64,000 bases of DNA from assembly GCA_903813345.2 (NCBI GenBank), contig CAIIXF020000012.1, forward strand, positions 17,925,520 to 17,989,519, in the 5' to 3' direction. The position numbers and the translations under genes were made by a program. Below, piece after piece: positions 55,701 through 64,000 of the stretch (position 1 is its first letter; each line of letters opens with the position of its first letter). This DNA comes from Owenia fusiformis. Lineage: Eukaryota; Annelida; Polychaeta; Sabellida; Oweniidae. The notes beneath the pieces were generated by a model. That model ran no database searches. It was not told the DNA's origin and saw only the letters and a list, made by a program, of their open reading frames with translations.

Positions 55701-57967
55701 TAACCTAATGCACATAGTATTAAGTGATTTAATACATTGGCTTTTTTGAAAACTGAATTCGCTGTGAACAAATATATAAATGTCTTTACCGAATGGAAAT
55801 TTGATTTAGCGAATATATATTCCATATGTCGATGATTTAACAAATAAAGCAAAAATAATGCCATACGCGTTGATGTCTATCGACCATAACGGTAAAACTA
55901 AACCACCATAATAAACATGATTTAAACATCCCAATAGTGCTCATATTGTTGTAAAATAAAATCATTCAATGATTCCAATATGGACAAATGGTACAAGGAC
56001 CAGGTGACCATATACGACAATTACATAATAATCGTGCTACTTTAACATCGGACACTGCACGGATTTAGTCAATACGTCATCCTGAAAGTATCATAATACA
56101 TACCCTTGGAATTATCGTTCGCAACCACTTCACGTTCAACCATGTTTGCAGCGCCTCCTATATATTCACCCATTTCTTTCGAGCCTAATGCTTCTGTGGT
56201 AATAACTGTTGCTGCGGCAAGCTCGTTCATTCCCTCACACCACTTAACAAGGGCTACAATCATAACGTGTCATTTATACACTAGCTTATACACTTTGACA
56301 CCAGCGATTGAAGTTCTCTTCCCAGTGGTCATTGATACAAGTTGTAATCTAGATTTGATGAAAAGGTGCCTTGCCCAAATGAACGCAACAATTTAAAGTC
56401 CGTTTAATTACCATTGATTAACTTAAAGAAGCGAGGACTTAGTTTTAATGAAAAACGGAATACCATTTTTAAAACCTCGACACAACATAGAAGACACAAG
56501 AATGTTCATACCTGCAATGTGTTCCATAGTATTCATAACTCGTTTGTCGTTCACATCGTTATCCACAGGGTAGAGATCTTCAGGTTTATAGGTGTTCGAC
56601 TTTTTCATTAAGACCTCTGGCTGGTTGGTTTTACCCTCCTGATTTTGCTTTGCGTCATCTTTTATAGCTTGCTTAACTTGATCGACTACATCATTTGCTA
56701 TGGCGATTGTAACTTCTTTATCTACATTTAAGACCTTCTCATAAGAATCGTCATCAGTGATGGCATCGTCATTAGTGATGTCATCGTCATTAATGATGTC
56801 ATCGTCATTAGTGATGTCATCGTCATTAGTGATGTCACCGTCATCGAGCAAACCTTCAAGATTGTTGTCCTTTAGGAGTTTGAGAAGCTCTTGAGATGGA
56901 TCCTCCTTAAATATATGAACACTTATTAATTGATCCTTATTGTTTTTATCTGATTTAGGTCTCATGTGTATCATCTGATCATGAATTGTAGTATTAATAT
57001 AGGAGACGGAGGCTTCACAGAGCACTGGCCATTATAGGACGATACAAGTTGTCCCCAAGAATTATCAAAAGAATAGTCACATTAGACAATGTAATCATTA
57101 CCGATTATACCATAGGATGCAAACCAGAGGAATCATTTGAAAATCTATTTCAAGAGATTAAAAAAATAATTCACAATTTGTTTTACAGTAAAATTTTAAA
57201 TGTTTGTGAGTACTTTGGGTAAAAGAAATAAGCAATCAAAGGACCATATTGAAACAGTTTATGCAAAAATAGAAACATTTATAGTTATCCTAACTTTTGT
57301 ATATTTCAGATAGTTATGTATAATGTGCACCAAAGCTCTGGCCTTCTGTAATTTAGGGAATTTCAGCAATGTTCATTTTTCCGAAAATAACATGGCAGAG
57401 AGACAACAAAATATAAGAGGCCACACATTTGATAGCTAAACTAAAAACAAACTAAAATAAACAAAAGTTAGGATAAATACAAATGTTTCTATTTTTACAT
57501 ATACTGCTTCAATATGGTCCTTTGATTGCTTATTTTCTAAATTCAAAGTACTCACAAACATTTAAAATTTTACTATAATGTTGCATCTTGCGTTAGTCGA
57601 ATTTAAAATGCAGTATAGGCAACCGCACGTTATTGGGAAACTTATTACAAAATTGAGAAAGCGGTCATTCTTAATGATTTTAGCTCACACGGTGAGCTAT
57701 TGTTTAAATATCAGTATTTCAGACTATGCGAGAAAATCCAAAATTTGATTTCAAAGTTAGTAAATGACACAAACGTACCTTCAAACTGTACAGAAGTTTC
57801 AACACTCCAACTTTCTGTTGTTGGGAAAGCCCGGGTTCCTCCAACAATCGTCCAAGCATTTCAACCCTGTTCTCAGCAATGCTGGAATCCATAGGAAGAC
57901 TGATGATGGGACTGATGAACGCTATTACACACACCGCTAGCACGAATCGTTTTGTTGCCATTTTCAT
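34507..57967 (-). CDS. Secreted acidic repeat protein, unrecognised (gene span, 5 exons found, 3' end open)
   Basis: Five exons on the minus strand join in phase to 370 residues. The start ATG at 57,967 opens a signal peptide (KRFVLAVCVIAFISPIIS, likely cut before LPMDSS), so the protein enters the secretory pathway. The mature part is acidic and mostly without recognisable fold: LLEEPGLSQQQ and LLKLLKDNNLEGLL helices, five D-I-T-N-D-D repeats, a G/A-rich segment (NELAAATVITTEALGSKEMG), an acidic segment (SEKDEDPGNKDEDDIGIDEV) and a basic-to-acidic C-terminal exon. Two cysteines are seen (CEG, QEICQ). No family is recognised. An extracellular or mineral-matrix protein, or a precursor of secreted peptides, are both possible. 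Introns are large (7.4 and 13.8 kb) and hold giant inverted repeats. An upstream in-frame ATG at 57,976 is an alternative start. Confidence 0.8.
35312..36654. mobile_element. hAT-like non-autonomous element, 5-bp target duplication GTTCA
   Basis: The ends CAGGGGCGTAGGAA (left) and CAGTGGCGTAGGAA (right, inverted) are flanked by GTTCA (35,307-35,311 and 36,655-36,659). CAGTGGCGTAG-type ends are common among animal hAT elements, and some hAT groups make 5-6-bp duplications. A second inverted pair (ACACTACGC) lies just inside. The 1.3 kb between has no transposase. Confidence 0.75.
39001..41156. mobile_element. Nested 2.2-kb inverted repeat (CAGCGGGCAGATATAG family)
   Basis: TTTATCCCATACTTGG and TTATATTTTCATCAGCGGGC on the left are mirrored at 41,075-41,156. 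Between them are shorter palindromes built of GGGCAGATATA/TATATCTGCCC and CCTATAGTC/GACTATAGG, as at 19,838-20,085. It lies close to the centre of the 5.4-kb foldback. Confidence 0.75.
39178..39284. repeat. Palindromic array of a ~21-bp unit
   Basis: Two units of AAACCATCGAATATCACTTT face three units of AAAAGTGATATTCGATGGTT and variants, making a near-perfect palindrome of about 107 bp. It can form a cruciform. Confidence 0.8.
43456..43566 (-). other. Short coding-like fragment, unrecognised
   Basis: 36 open codons before TAA on the minus strand, including FNFIIPIDDPGDEESEPVKK and PKPENCAHCEN. The composition and the Cys-x-x-Cys end look protein-like, but there is no start, acceptor or relative that I recognise. 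It lies between two foldbacks within an intron; a relic of a transposon protein or an alternative last exon are both possible. Confidence 0.2.
44222..44560. repeat. ~117-bp degenerate tandem repeat
   Basis: Roughly three units, recognisable by AATGGC..C-ATTTTGAAAT, GAAAATCT, TTGGCAT and CGTCAACTGATATTT (44,326 and 44,443). It abuts the left arm of the next foldback, and similar words occur just beyond that element's right arm (48,330-48,420). Confidence 0.6.
44593..48282. mobile_element. 3.7-kb foldback element
   Basis: TGGATGAGCGTGGTGTAAAA starts both arms. 44,593-44,760 pairs with 48,119-48,282, and 45,300-45,640 pairs with about 47,785-48,115. The left arm is longer by ~540 bp because the GCAGATTTATACCCCC...TTTTAAGGGGGGT block is present twice (44,717 and 45,266). 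No target duplication is clear and there is no transposase. It lies in the same intron as the 5.4-kb foldback. Confidence 0.82.
46616..46719. repeat. Perfect 22-bp inverted repeat near the foldback centre
   Basis: ATGACCTGAATCGATTGCAA at 46,617 is mirrored by TTGCAATCGATTCAGGTCAT ending 46,718, with a ~60-bp AT-rich loop. It is a small hairpin element or the core of the surrounding foldback. Confidence 0.75.
48513..48655 (-). CDS. Secreted acidic protein exon 4
   Basis: Acceptor TTCAATTTCACAG, 143 bp, phase 1 start and phase 0 end, donor GTAAGT. It encodes SAVVGGGSEKDEDPGNKDED, DIGIDEVSEKMQEICQALHS and LEIIGAQ: an acidic linker followed by an amphipathic helix with one Cys. Confidence 0.82.
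48656..52319. other. Intron sequence, nothing recognised
   Basis: This part of the 7.4-kb intron between exons 3 and 4 holds AT-rich single-copy-looking sequence. A 10-bp unit TGCTATAGTG is repeated three times at 51,669-51,698. No coding exon, RNA gene or bounded element could be supported. Confidence 0.4.
52327..52533. mobile_element. Foldback MITE, ~207 bp
   Basis: GGTCGGGTCAAAATATCGAT and on to AATTAATTTCATTAG is mirrored by CTAACGAAATTAATTACGTT and on to TTTTGACCCGACC, giving arms of about 50 bp. TCTAA occurs on both sides (52,320 and 52,534), though two extra G bases separate it from the left end. The loop contains a run of 12 C and another CCCTCCCCCT. Confidence 0.75.
52540..54145 (+). 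mobile_element. 5'-truncated LINE (non-LTR retrotransposon), decayed
   Basis: Reverse-transcriptase codons begin directly after the MITE: LINSLKSYLSHRQVKVLLDG, GVPQGSILAPLLFLIYINDL and the catalytic YADDTSLY. These are followed by thumb and C-terminal sequence (LFDYCDILYGCANLTKLQLL; LGLILDKNLTF). A stop/frameshift at 53,444 moves the continuation to the next frame (ISEWNLLSSDIKNSSSLSIF, stop 53,592). A third open segment, 53,598-53,951, has a Cys motif (SPICSCGINSETTSHVIFRC) typical of the ends of such ORF2 proteins. An A-rich tail follows at ~54,118-54,145. The N-terminal endonuclease is missing, so the copy is dead. The CR1/Jockey group is likely. Confidence 0.9.
54193..54516 (-). pseudogene. 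Zinc-finger-like reading frame with one internal stop, unrecognised
   Basis: From an ATG at 54,516 (context ACAATGC) 107 codons run to TGA at 54,193 with a single TAA inside, after NTLGK. The readings YRCVGCDKQCPAVSRRKVTK, DNSGICYKCRITLTGPQNIP and KSKKRCIVCDKQIKSQ give Cys-x2-Cys pairs that could form zinc ribbons. Such Cys-rich N termini occur in several animal DNA-transposon and regulatory proteins. I cannot name the family. It may be a dead first exon of a transposon gene cut short by the LINE next to it. Confidence 0.45.
54517..56103. other. AT-rich intron sequence, nothing recognised
   Basis: Part of the intron between exons 3 and 4. Many TCGAATA/TATTCGA words are scattered at 55,040-55,620, but no bounded repeat, gene or RNA was identified. 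Confidence 0.4.
56104..56253 (-). CDS. Secreted acidic protein exon 3
   Basis: Acceptor ATGATTGTAG, 150 bp, phase 1 to phase 1, donor GTATGT. It encodes LVKWCEGMNELAAATVITTE and ALGSKEMGEYIGGAANMVER. The phase matches both neighbours. The Ala/Gly-rich stretch contrasts with the acidic exons on either side. Confidence 0.8.
56512..56905 (-). CDS. Secreted acidic protein exon 2 (DITNDD repeats)
   Basis: Acceptor TTCATATTTAAG, 394 bp, phase 0 start and phase 1 end, donor GTATGA. It encodes EDPSQELLKLLKDNNLEGLL, then five near-identical hexapeptides (DITNDD and variants) and SYEKVLNVDKEVTIAIANDV. It closes YPVDNDVNDKRVMNTMEHIA. The hexapeptide block comes from an 18-bp tandem repeat at about 56,750-56,850. 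Confidence 0.82.
56750..56850 (-). repeat. 18-bp coding tandem repeat
   Basis: About five units of GATGACATCACTAATGAC on the minus strand with single-base changes, in frame, encoding DITNDD-like hexapeptides. Being a multiple of three, copy number can change without frameshift, so length variation between individuals is likely. Confidence 0.9.
57190..57573. mobile_element. ~380-bp hairpin element, copy 1
   Basis: AATGTTTGTGAGTACTTTG and about 110 following bases are mirrored by the sequence ending CAAAGTACTCACAAACATT. The loop holds GGCCTTCTGTAATTTAGGGA and AATAACATGGCAGAGA. The same element recurs at 59,353-59,730. It lies in the first intron of the secreted-protein gene. Confidence 0.8.
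57779..57967 (-). CDS. Secreted acidic protein exon 1 (signal peptide)
   Basis: 189 bp, phase 0 end, donor GTACGT. It encodes MKMATKRFVLAVCVIAFISP, IISLPMDSSIAENRVEML and GRLLEEPGLSQQQKVGVLKL. The basic start, roughly 15-residue hydrophobic core and small residues before LPMD make a classical signal peptide. MKMATK is preferred over the upstream MISMKM because the latter only adds three residues; MATK is also possible. Confidence 0.85.
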
Positions 57968-58595
57968 GCTAATCAATGATTCGACGGTTGGATAAAGAAT
58001 CTGGAAATTCCGAAGAATATTACTTCAAAATATAATTATCTGTTCTCCATCGCTATGATTTATGATTTGTTTGACTTTGAGATAATAATTAACGGGTGAG
58101 CTAAGGTTGAAGAAAAATGCACTTTCAAAAGTGGTTACTTGCCTGGGTACAACTTGCTGTAAAGTGTTTCGGCAATTAATGTTATCGTGTTTATGGTAGT
58201 TCCACAGCTGGATGACTAACTGCAGTCAGTGTTATTTAAAATGGTGGACAGAATTCTTTCGTTTTTGAAAAACCAACGATTTGGTAAGACCTGGTAAGAA
58301 ATCAATTGTCAATTACTGATATTTCAGGAAAATTATGGTTTTTCAATTTTCCAAATTTCCTCTCCAAGTTCCTTAACAACCCTGGGCTGCCATTGACCTC
58401 TTACCAGATATTTAGACAATGAAACGATGTTTCCTGATAAAAGCAATGAAATACATAGATGCATTCATACTTTATTTTGTACCAGAAAATAACAAGTGCA
58501 AGTATAGCAATTTTTTCTTTCGTTTCACCATTACATTTATGAAAACTAAACTAGCGAATCTGACATATCATTACGCTTAGTAATTTAGAATTTTA

Positions 58596-59007
58596 GGTAC
58601 AGCTGGAAAATAACATTTTGGTAAAAATTGCTATAATATACCTGCACATGTTATTTTTCTGGTACAAAATAAAGTATGAAGGCATGTGCCATTTCCTTGC
58701 TTTTTTCAGGAAAGTATCATTACAGTGTCTTCTTTTAGAATATTTGGTAGGAGTTCAATGGGAACTCCAGGCAATTCTGATGTTTCACACTTTCTATTTT
58801 TTCAAATTTTCTTTCAAATTAAAGTTTTCAGACAACACAGGAGCTACCATTGACCCGTTTCCATGTTTACTAAAAGTAGACAGTGTAAGGGTACTTTCCT
58901 GAAAAAAGCAAGGAAATACACACATGCCTTCATACTTAATTTTGTACCAGAAAATAACATGTGCAGGTATTGCAATTTTTACCAAAATGTTACTTTCTTG
59001 CTGAGCC
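58596..59007. mobile_element. ~410-bp palindromic MITE, copy 1
   Basis: GGTACAGCTGGAAAATAACA begins the left arm and its mirror ends at 59,007. The arms carry TTTTGGTAAAAATTGCTAT and CCTGCACATGTTATTTT. The flanks TTTA/TAAA may be a decayed TTAA target. Its sibling at 60,154 has intact TTAA. Both lie upstream of exon 1 of the secreted-protein gene. Confidence 0.75.
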
Positions 59008-59014
59008 TAAAGAT

Positions 59015-60153
59015 GCTATGGAGGTTAACAGGAAATGACAAAACAGGAAATGACAACTTTTTTTGCATTTTTAGACATTTTTTGAACAAAGATAACAGAG
59101 TTCTGTTTTGATCTCCAGTCAATTCAGTTAGTTCCAAATACCATTTACAGGTACAGGATCACAATGTTCATGGTCAGAATGACCCTAAACATGATGAAAT
59201 GACCTTTTTAGCCCTTTGAAAATGTGACTGAAAAATAGCTAAAAGTAAAAGGTAGGAAAGGTCACTGAACAGAATCTTTTGAATTTTTCAGAAAATGTGC
59301 CCAATATATTGTTTTAAATGATACATCTTTGAAAATGTATAGTCAAAACAGTAATGTTTGTGAGTACTTTGACTTTAAAAAATAAGTAATCAAATGACAT
59401 TATTGAAACAGTTTATGTAAAAATAGAAACATTTATATTTATCCTAACTTTTGTATATTTCAGATAGTAATGTATAATGTGCTGTGTGCAGCAAAGCTGT
59501 GGCCTTTTGTAATTTAGGGAGTTTCAGCCATGTTAACTTTTCCAAAAATAACATGGCAGAGAAGTATCAAAATATAAGAGGACACAAAGTTGATAGCTAA
59601 ACTATAAAACAAACTAAAATATACAAAAGTTAGGATAAATATAAATGTTTCTATTTTTACATAAACTGTTTCAATATGGTCATTTGATTGATTATTTTTT
59701 AAATTCAAAGTAGTCACAAACATTACTGTTTTGACTATAGTATCATTCATAGAAAAAGAAAAAAATGAAAACACCGAGTTGAAAAGCGAACTTTTTTCCT
59801 TTTTATGACCGCCATTTTTGTTTAAGACAATTTTTAAAAATGTCAAAGATTGTAACAGTTAGAGCATTATATTGGGCACATTTTCTGAAAAATTCAAAAG
59901 AATCTGTTCAGTGACCTTCCCTGTGTAGCTCCTACTTTTAGCTTTTTCTCAGTCACACTTTCAAAGGGCTAAAAGGTTATTTCATTATGTTTAGGGTCAT
60001 TCTGACCATGCACATTGTGGTACTGGTCATGTAAATGATATGTGGAAATAGTTAAATTGACTGGAGGTCAAACCAGAACTCTGTTATCTTTGTTCAAAAA
60101 ATGTCTAAAAATGCAAAAGATTTTGTCACTTCCTGTTTGTCATTTCCTGTTAA
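59015..60153. mobile_element. Foldback of ~1.1 kb centred on a 380-bp hairpin (copy 2)
   Basis: 59,030-59,345 is mirrored by 59,860-60,150 (GTCACTGAACAGAATCTTTT; AACAGAGTTCTGTTTTGA; AGGAAATGACAAAACAGGAA). In the middle, 59,353-59,730 is a second copy of the 380-bp hairpin element of 57,190. The whole is bracketed by two 410-bp palindromes, so 58,596-60,557 is a nest of inverted repeats. Part of the right arm recurs inverted at 61,826-62,225. Confidence 0.75.
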
Positions 60154-60557
60154 GGTACAGCTGGAAAGTAACATTTTGGTAAAAAGTTGCTATACCAGCA
60201 CATGTTATTTTCTGGTACAAAATAAAGTATGAAGACATGTGTCAATTGCCTTGCTTTTTTCAGGAAAGTATCATTACATTGTCTTCTTTAAGAATATCTA
60301 GTAGAAGTTCAATGGGAACTCCAGGAAATTCTGATATTTCACACTTTCTATTTTTCCAAATTTTCTTTCAAAGTTTCCAGACAACACAGGAGCTCCCATT
60401 GACCTGTTTCCAGGTTTACTAAAAGTAGACAGTGTAATGATACTTTCCTGAAAAAAGCAAGGAAATACACACATGCCTTCATACTTAATTTTGTACCAGA
60501 AAATAACATGTGCAGGTATAGCAATTTTTTACCAAAATGTTACTTTCCAGCTGAACC
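60154..60557. mobile_element. 404-bp palindromic MITE with TTAA target duplication, copy 2
   Basis: GGTACAGCTGGAAAGTAACA and its mirror bound the element, with TTAA on both sides (60,150-60,153 and 60,558-60,561). TTAA targets are used by piggyBac and Kolobok transposases; which one is not decidable from the ends alone. Confidence 0.82.
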
Positions 60558-61825
60558 TTAACTTCCATAGCACCTTAATCGAAATATGCCTACAGTATAT
60601 TTCATTTTACAAAAAGTCCCATTGCATATTATTATTGCACAATAATCTAGAGATTTCTCATTTTGTGGTTCAACTGGTAGCGTTGAAGCAGTGTAACAGA
60701 CAGTAGGTGAAGATTCTCAACCAATTTATTGTGTCGATGTGTCAAAAGGGGATTGCATAAACTGCATGTGCTATCTACTTACATATCTTCGTATTCACAG
60801 CAAACGTGTTCTTGCTCTGTTGCTTATGCACTTCTTCACAGTTCACCTGTAACTCCCGAATGGCAGCTCAACACTCAAATCGGCATTTACCATGTGTTCG
60901 AACGCGAATGCATCACTCAGAAATTCAGAAATAGTTCACGGTTTTGCTTCACTGATATCTCATCTGTTGTTCGACTTTCAAGCCACTTTTCATTGGACCC
61001 AATGGACAGTTATCGGATATTTGACTTTTCTATATTATGCTTGCAGGCTTTAAGGATGTACGCTGGTGCAAACATTTTTGCGATAGTCGAAAAGTTGTAT
61101 GGCATGTCTCGAAAAGATATAATCATAAATTAATTTATATATTTTGTCTTCAAAAATGACATCATACTTTAATAACTTCAAAACGCAGTAGCTTTTATGA
61201 AGGTTATTTGACTTCTTGCTTCGTTTCCGTTTTTAAACGTCAACATGCTGAAGATATGTATTGCTCCGTTAAAGTAGGACTAAAGTGTTGCTATACTATG
61301 AAGTTGAAATACCAGCTCAGTTCCTTAATTTACAGAGCCGTAACAATATTATATACTGGCTCACACGTCGGAAATTTGGCTCCATGTGGTTGATTCCAGC
61401 AACGCATTTTTTAACTCGGGAAAGTATACTTGAAGGTCATCTAGTCACAGGGTTATCGCCCATGCTAAAAACAAGTGATTTCGACAAACACATAATTGAC
61501 ATTTATTTAGCGTGTGCTAAAACTCCAGAAAATCACAAAAACCTATGTGTGGGTAGCTTACTATGAAGTGACCCATTATCATTATAGATTGGTCCATCAA
61601 CTATTCATTTTTACTTGTCTGCACTCAAAAAGGTGGCACGAAAAGGCTCAACGGTCGTTGTTGTTAATGATAATATTCCTATTTTACCTATTCAATGTTT
61701 TTAAATTATGTTAATTACCATTATATTCATTTTTGGCAAAGTAAATAATTATAAGGCTCACACAAGGATCCACTTTATTTGCAACCTTTTCATATTTAGT
61801 GATGTTTTGGAAAAATACAAAGTTA

Positions 61826-62225
61826 AGGTGCAGCTGTACTGTAGTTCCACATATCATTTACATGACCAGGATTACAAACATGAAGAAATCATTTTTTCAG
61901 ACCACTAAACATATGACTGAATAATAGCTAAAAGTAGCCCTCGGGAAAGGTAACTGAACAGAATCTTATGAATTTTTCGGAAAATGTACCCAATATATGG
62001 CTCTAACTGATACAATCTTCGAAATTTAAGAAAATTGTCTGAAACAAAAATGGCGGTCATAAAAAGGAAAATAGATCGCCTTTCAATTCAGTTTTTTCAT
62101 TTGTTTCTTTTCTACGAATGATGTCACATTTTCAAAAATTCTGACCATGTACATTGTGATCCTTGTCCTGTAAATGATATGAGGAATTATTTGAATTGAC
62201 TGGAGGTCAAAACAGAACTTGGTTT
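61826..62225. repeat. Partial inverted copy of the 59.7-60.15-kb arm
   Basis: It begins TTAAGGTGCAGCTG and continues with ATGACTGAATAATAGCTAAA, CTGAACAGAATCTTATGAAT and GACTGGAGGTCAAAACAGAA, matching the foldback arm in inverted order with many changes. The stretch 60,562-61,825 before it shows only weak open frames with no recognisable product. Confidence 0.6.
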
Positions 62226-62639
62226 TAAAGAATAGTTCTAATATTGTGAAATTAGTGATGATAAAACGATGGCTCGGTGTTTGTGTGGCTTTTTACGTAT
62301 AAACATCAGAGTTGAATACTCATGAGAGACTTTGGAATTTAGAACCACGAATTCCAAATTAAAACACACTATATAGACCTTAGGTATTCGTTTTATTTTA
62401 AAACATCTTAAATATTGCAGTAGTATAGTCAAAATGCTGTATTTTAATGTCCCCACATTGCAAATACAAGATCACCATTCCTTGTAAGGCCAATTTTTCT
62501 AACGTTGACCTACTTTTCATGATCAATAACCACTGGACATTTTCGAAATTGGCTGCTGAAAAAGTTGTCCAATTTGCCATAAATGGTAAATGTACTAAAT
62601 GAGAACTGTCCTCACACCTTTATGACTACCATTCCTAAA

Positions 62640-62782
62640 ATATCTTGATTAGATGATCCATCCATGTGTTTCCAAACAAGTGGTGTCTTTCGGAACTGTT
62701 CATTCTGAAATTCTTTAAAAACTGACGCATTTCTTCCTTAGCAAAGTTGGCTAATGGTCTGACGAGTAGAGGATGCATTTTA
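62640..62782 (-). pseudogene. Possible frameshifted continuation of the SULT gene
   Basis: Just past the EDLKK donor, in the +1 frame, codons read MHPLLVRPLANFAKEEMRQF and LKNF before a stop at about 62,641. A 'V-R-x-L-A-x-F' helix directly after the Y-E-D-x-K strand is expected in SULTs, so this may be the same exon broken by a one-base change. The alternative is ordinary intron with chance similarity. Confidence 0.35.
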
Positions 62783-62788
62783 AACTAC

Positions 62789-62886
62789 CTTTTTCAAATC
62801 CTCATAGCTAATGACCAAAATGTTTGGGTTCCCTGATATCTTCTCTAACCAGTCAGGGACAGAATCAAGCCATCGACCATATTCAT
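62789..62886 (-). CDS. SULT exon with YEDLKK block
   Basis: Acceptor TTGAACTATAG, 98 bp, phase 1 start and phase 0 end, donor GTAGTT. It encodes EYGRWLDSVPDWLEKISGNP and NILVISYEDLKK, the conserved 'N-I-L-x-x-x-Y-E-D-x-K' strand. Confidence 0.85.
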
Positions 62887-63417
62887 CTATAGTTCAACGA
62901 ATAATTATTAAACACACTGCAAGGAAATTGAGAAGTCGGAACATACAGAAAGAGAACAAAAGGAATATTAGTCATAGCAAGTCATAGAAGGACTTGACTC
63001 ACGCGGTCCGTTCAGCATCATGTCAAAGTATTCAGTCCATCCACCATTAAAACAATATGCGTAGTGGAATGCCTCCATGTGGTGGAGGTATGATACTGCC
63101 ACATCCTTTGGATTTCTGTACATGTAGAACATCTTGCACCCTTTAGTGAAAACGTCCTGGAATCAATCATCTAACATGAAAAGTTTACCTCCTATCATTG
63201 TTTTATATAATAGTTGATTGTGCAAAGCATGCAAATAAACCGACAATATTACATTAAGGTTATATTGAAGAATTTTTATTCTTAAAATTTGCATCGAACT
63301 AAACGAAGTTTTCTATCTCAGGGAAGGGGTTCATAGTATAATTATATAAGTATATTATTTTTTCTCACTTTGTGCCATGTTGTAGCATATTGACAACCTC
63401 ATTCATCCAATGGTGCC
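62789..63417 (-). CDS. Cytosolic sulfotransferase (SULT)-like, partial gene, possibly a pseudogene
   Basis: Three exons on the minus strand encode parts of a PAPS-dependent sulfotransferase, which moves sulfate onto hydroxyl or amine groups of small molecules. Visible are HHWMNEVVNMLQHGT (start of the PAPS-binding region, G-x-H-W type), the 3'-phosphate-binding block YRNPKDVAVSYLHHMEAF and YGRWLDSVPDWLEKISGNPN-ILVISYEDLKK. The region normally between the first two blocks (K-T-H-L-P or S-H-L-P) is absent from the 212-bp gap, and the exon phases there do not match (2 against 0). After EDLKK a similar-looking continuation is only open in another frame. The upstream exon(s) lie beyond position 64,000. 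Confidence 0.8.
63003..63156 (-). CDS. SULT exon with RNPKD block
   Basis: Acceptor TTGATTCCAG, 154 bp, phase 0 start and phase 1 end, donor GTGAGT. It encodes DVFTKGCKMFYMYRNPKDVA and VSYLHHMEAFHYAYCFNGGW. R-x-x-x-D-x-x-V-S is the 3'-phosphate-binding motif of PAPS-dependent enzymes. Confidence 0.88.
63369..63417 (-). CDS. SULT exon with G-x-H-W block
   Basis: Acceptor TCTGTATTTCCAG, 49 bp, donor GTGAGA. It encodes HHWMNEVVNMLQHGT, corresponding to the 'G-T-x-W-x-x-E-I-x-x-M-L' helix after the PAPS loop of SULTs. It ends in phase 2. Confidence 0.7.
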
Positions 63418-64000
63418 CTGGAAATACAGACACACGAGAATCTCTTCTCTGCCTACTTCAATCATCTCAATAAAATCAGGTTAAACCAAGATTTTTTCAG
63501 TTTTCGGGCATCTTGCTACTGATTTAGCTGTTTTCCGTTTTTCATAACCCCGACGATCGGAAGTCCAGTAGGGATATAGTGAAGCTCGTCCGTCAGTCCG
63601 GTTGTCTGTCCGGAGCATATCTCAATACAAGTCACAATACAATTTCAAAGGATAGGTATCGATATGGCGAACTAAATTCAACAATGTTTTTCTCTTAAAC
63701 CAATTATTGAAAACACGGTCCTTTATTACATGTAATGTTGACTGATTGGCGACAATTTAATGCAATAATTATTTATATATATTTTATATAACTGTTTTTG
63801 TTAACACTTTTTGTTTTTTAGTGCCTATGTTTTTGTTCCTTTCTACCAATTCTTGAGAATGAAATAATACGTTTTTCCGAACCTTGTTGGAACAAAATAG
63901 CATAAACATGTTTTAGACCTCTCAATATTAAAGTTATACAAAGGAATTTTTGGTTGATTTTAAAAAAGTATTCAAAAAATTAAAAAGTATTCAAAAGTAT
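63418..64000. other. AT-rich sequence, nothing recognised
   Basis: No earlier SULT exon is visible on the minus strand. A short stretch near 63,545-63,620 (CCGACGATCGGAAGTCCAGT) is less AT-rich than the rest but has no identified role. Confidence 0.4.

Noticed and set aside
60729-61133. 134-codon open frame on the plus strand
   Set aside because: No signal, domain, codon pattern or splice context supports it; its length is within chance for this much sequence.

Overview
The window is nuclear DNA of an animal. Genes are split by GT-AG introns, the DNA is AT-rich, and most of it is introns, intergenic sequence and mobile elements. A short palindromic repeat near 57,682 (AGCTCACACGGTGAGCTATT) and the mix of element families make a marine invertebrate likely, perhaps a lophotrochozoan such as a mollusc or brachiopod. 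That placement is inference.

Three protein genes can be supported. (1) Plus strand, 5,712-15,703: nine phase-consistent exons of a type-B carboxylesterase/cholinesterase-like protein with Ser/Glu/His all present and a C-terminal membrane anchor. Its 5' exon(s) with the signal peptide were not found. (2) Minus strand, 57,967 down to at least 34,507: five phase-consistent exons of an unrecognised secreted, acidic, repeat-containing protein. Its terminal exon is unknown; a 52-aa acidic reading frame at 28,278-28,436 is a candidate. (3) Minus strand, 63,417 down to 62,789: three exons of a cytosolic sulfotransferase (SULT). The exon that should lie between the first two is missing, so this may be a pseudogene. 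Its 5' part lies beyond the window.

The rest is a nest of transposable elements dominated by inverted repeats. 2.8-3.4 kb: a TA-flanked MITE and an 87-bp element with 10-bp target duplications. 14.2-15.3 kb: a mariner-like element with ~205-bp inverted ends inside an esterase intron. 17.48-27.18 kb: nested inverted-repeat elements, the inner one 8.6 kb with CAC-starting ends and a 5-bp target duplication. 27.2-27.8 kb: an array of alternating-orientation repeats with its own terminal repeats. 29.63-34.10, 37.36-42.75 and 44.59-48.28 kb: three kilobase-scale foldback elements, two of them in one intron of the secreted-protein gene. 35.3-36.7 kb: a hAT-like element. 52.3-54.1 kb: a short foldback followed by a 5'-truncated LINE. 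57.2-62.2 kb: nested TTAA-flanked and other hairpins.

Two exon-intron junctions, one in the esterase gene and one in the secreted-protein gene, have been tandemly duplicated with their splice donors into the adjoining intron. The esterase case is an array of about ten 85-bp units.
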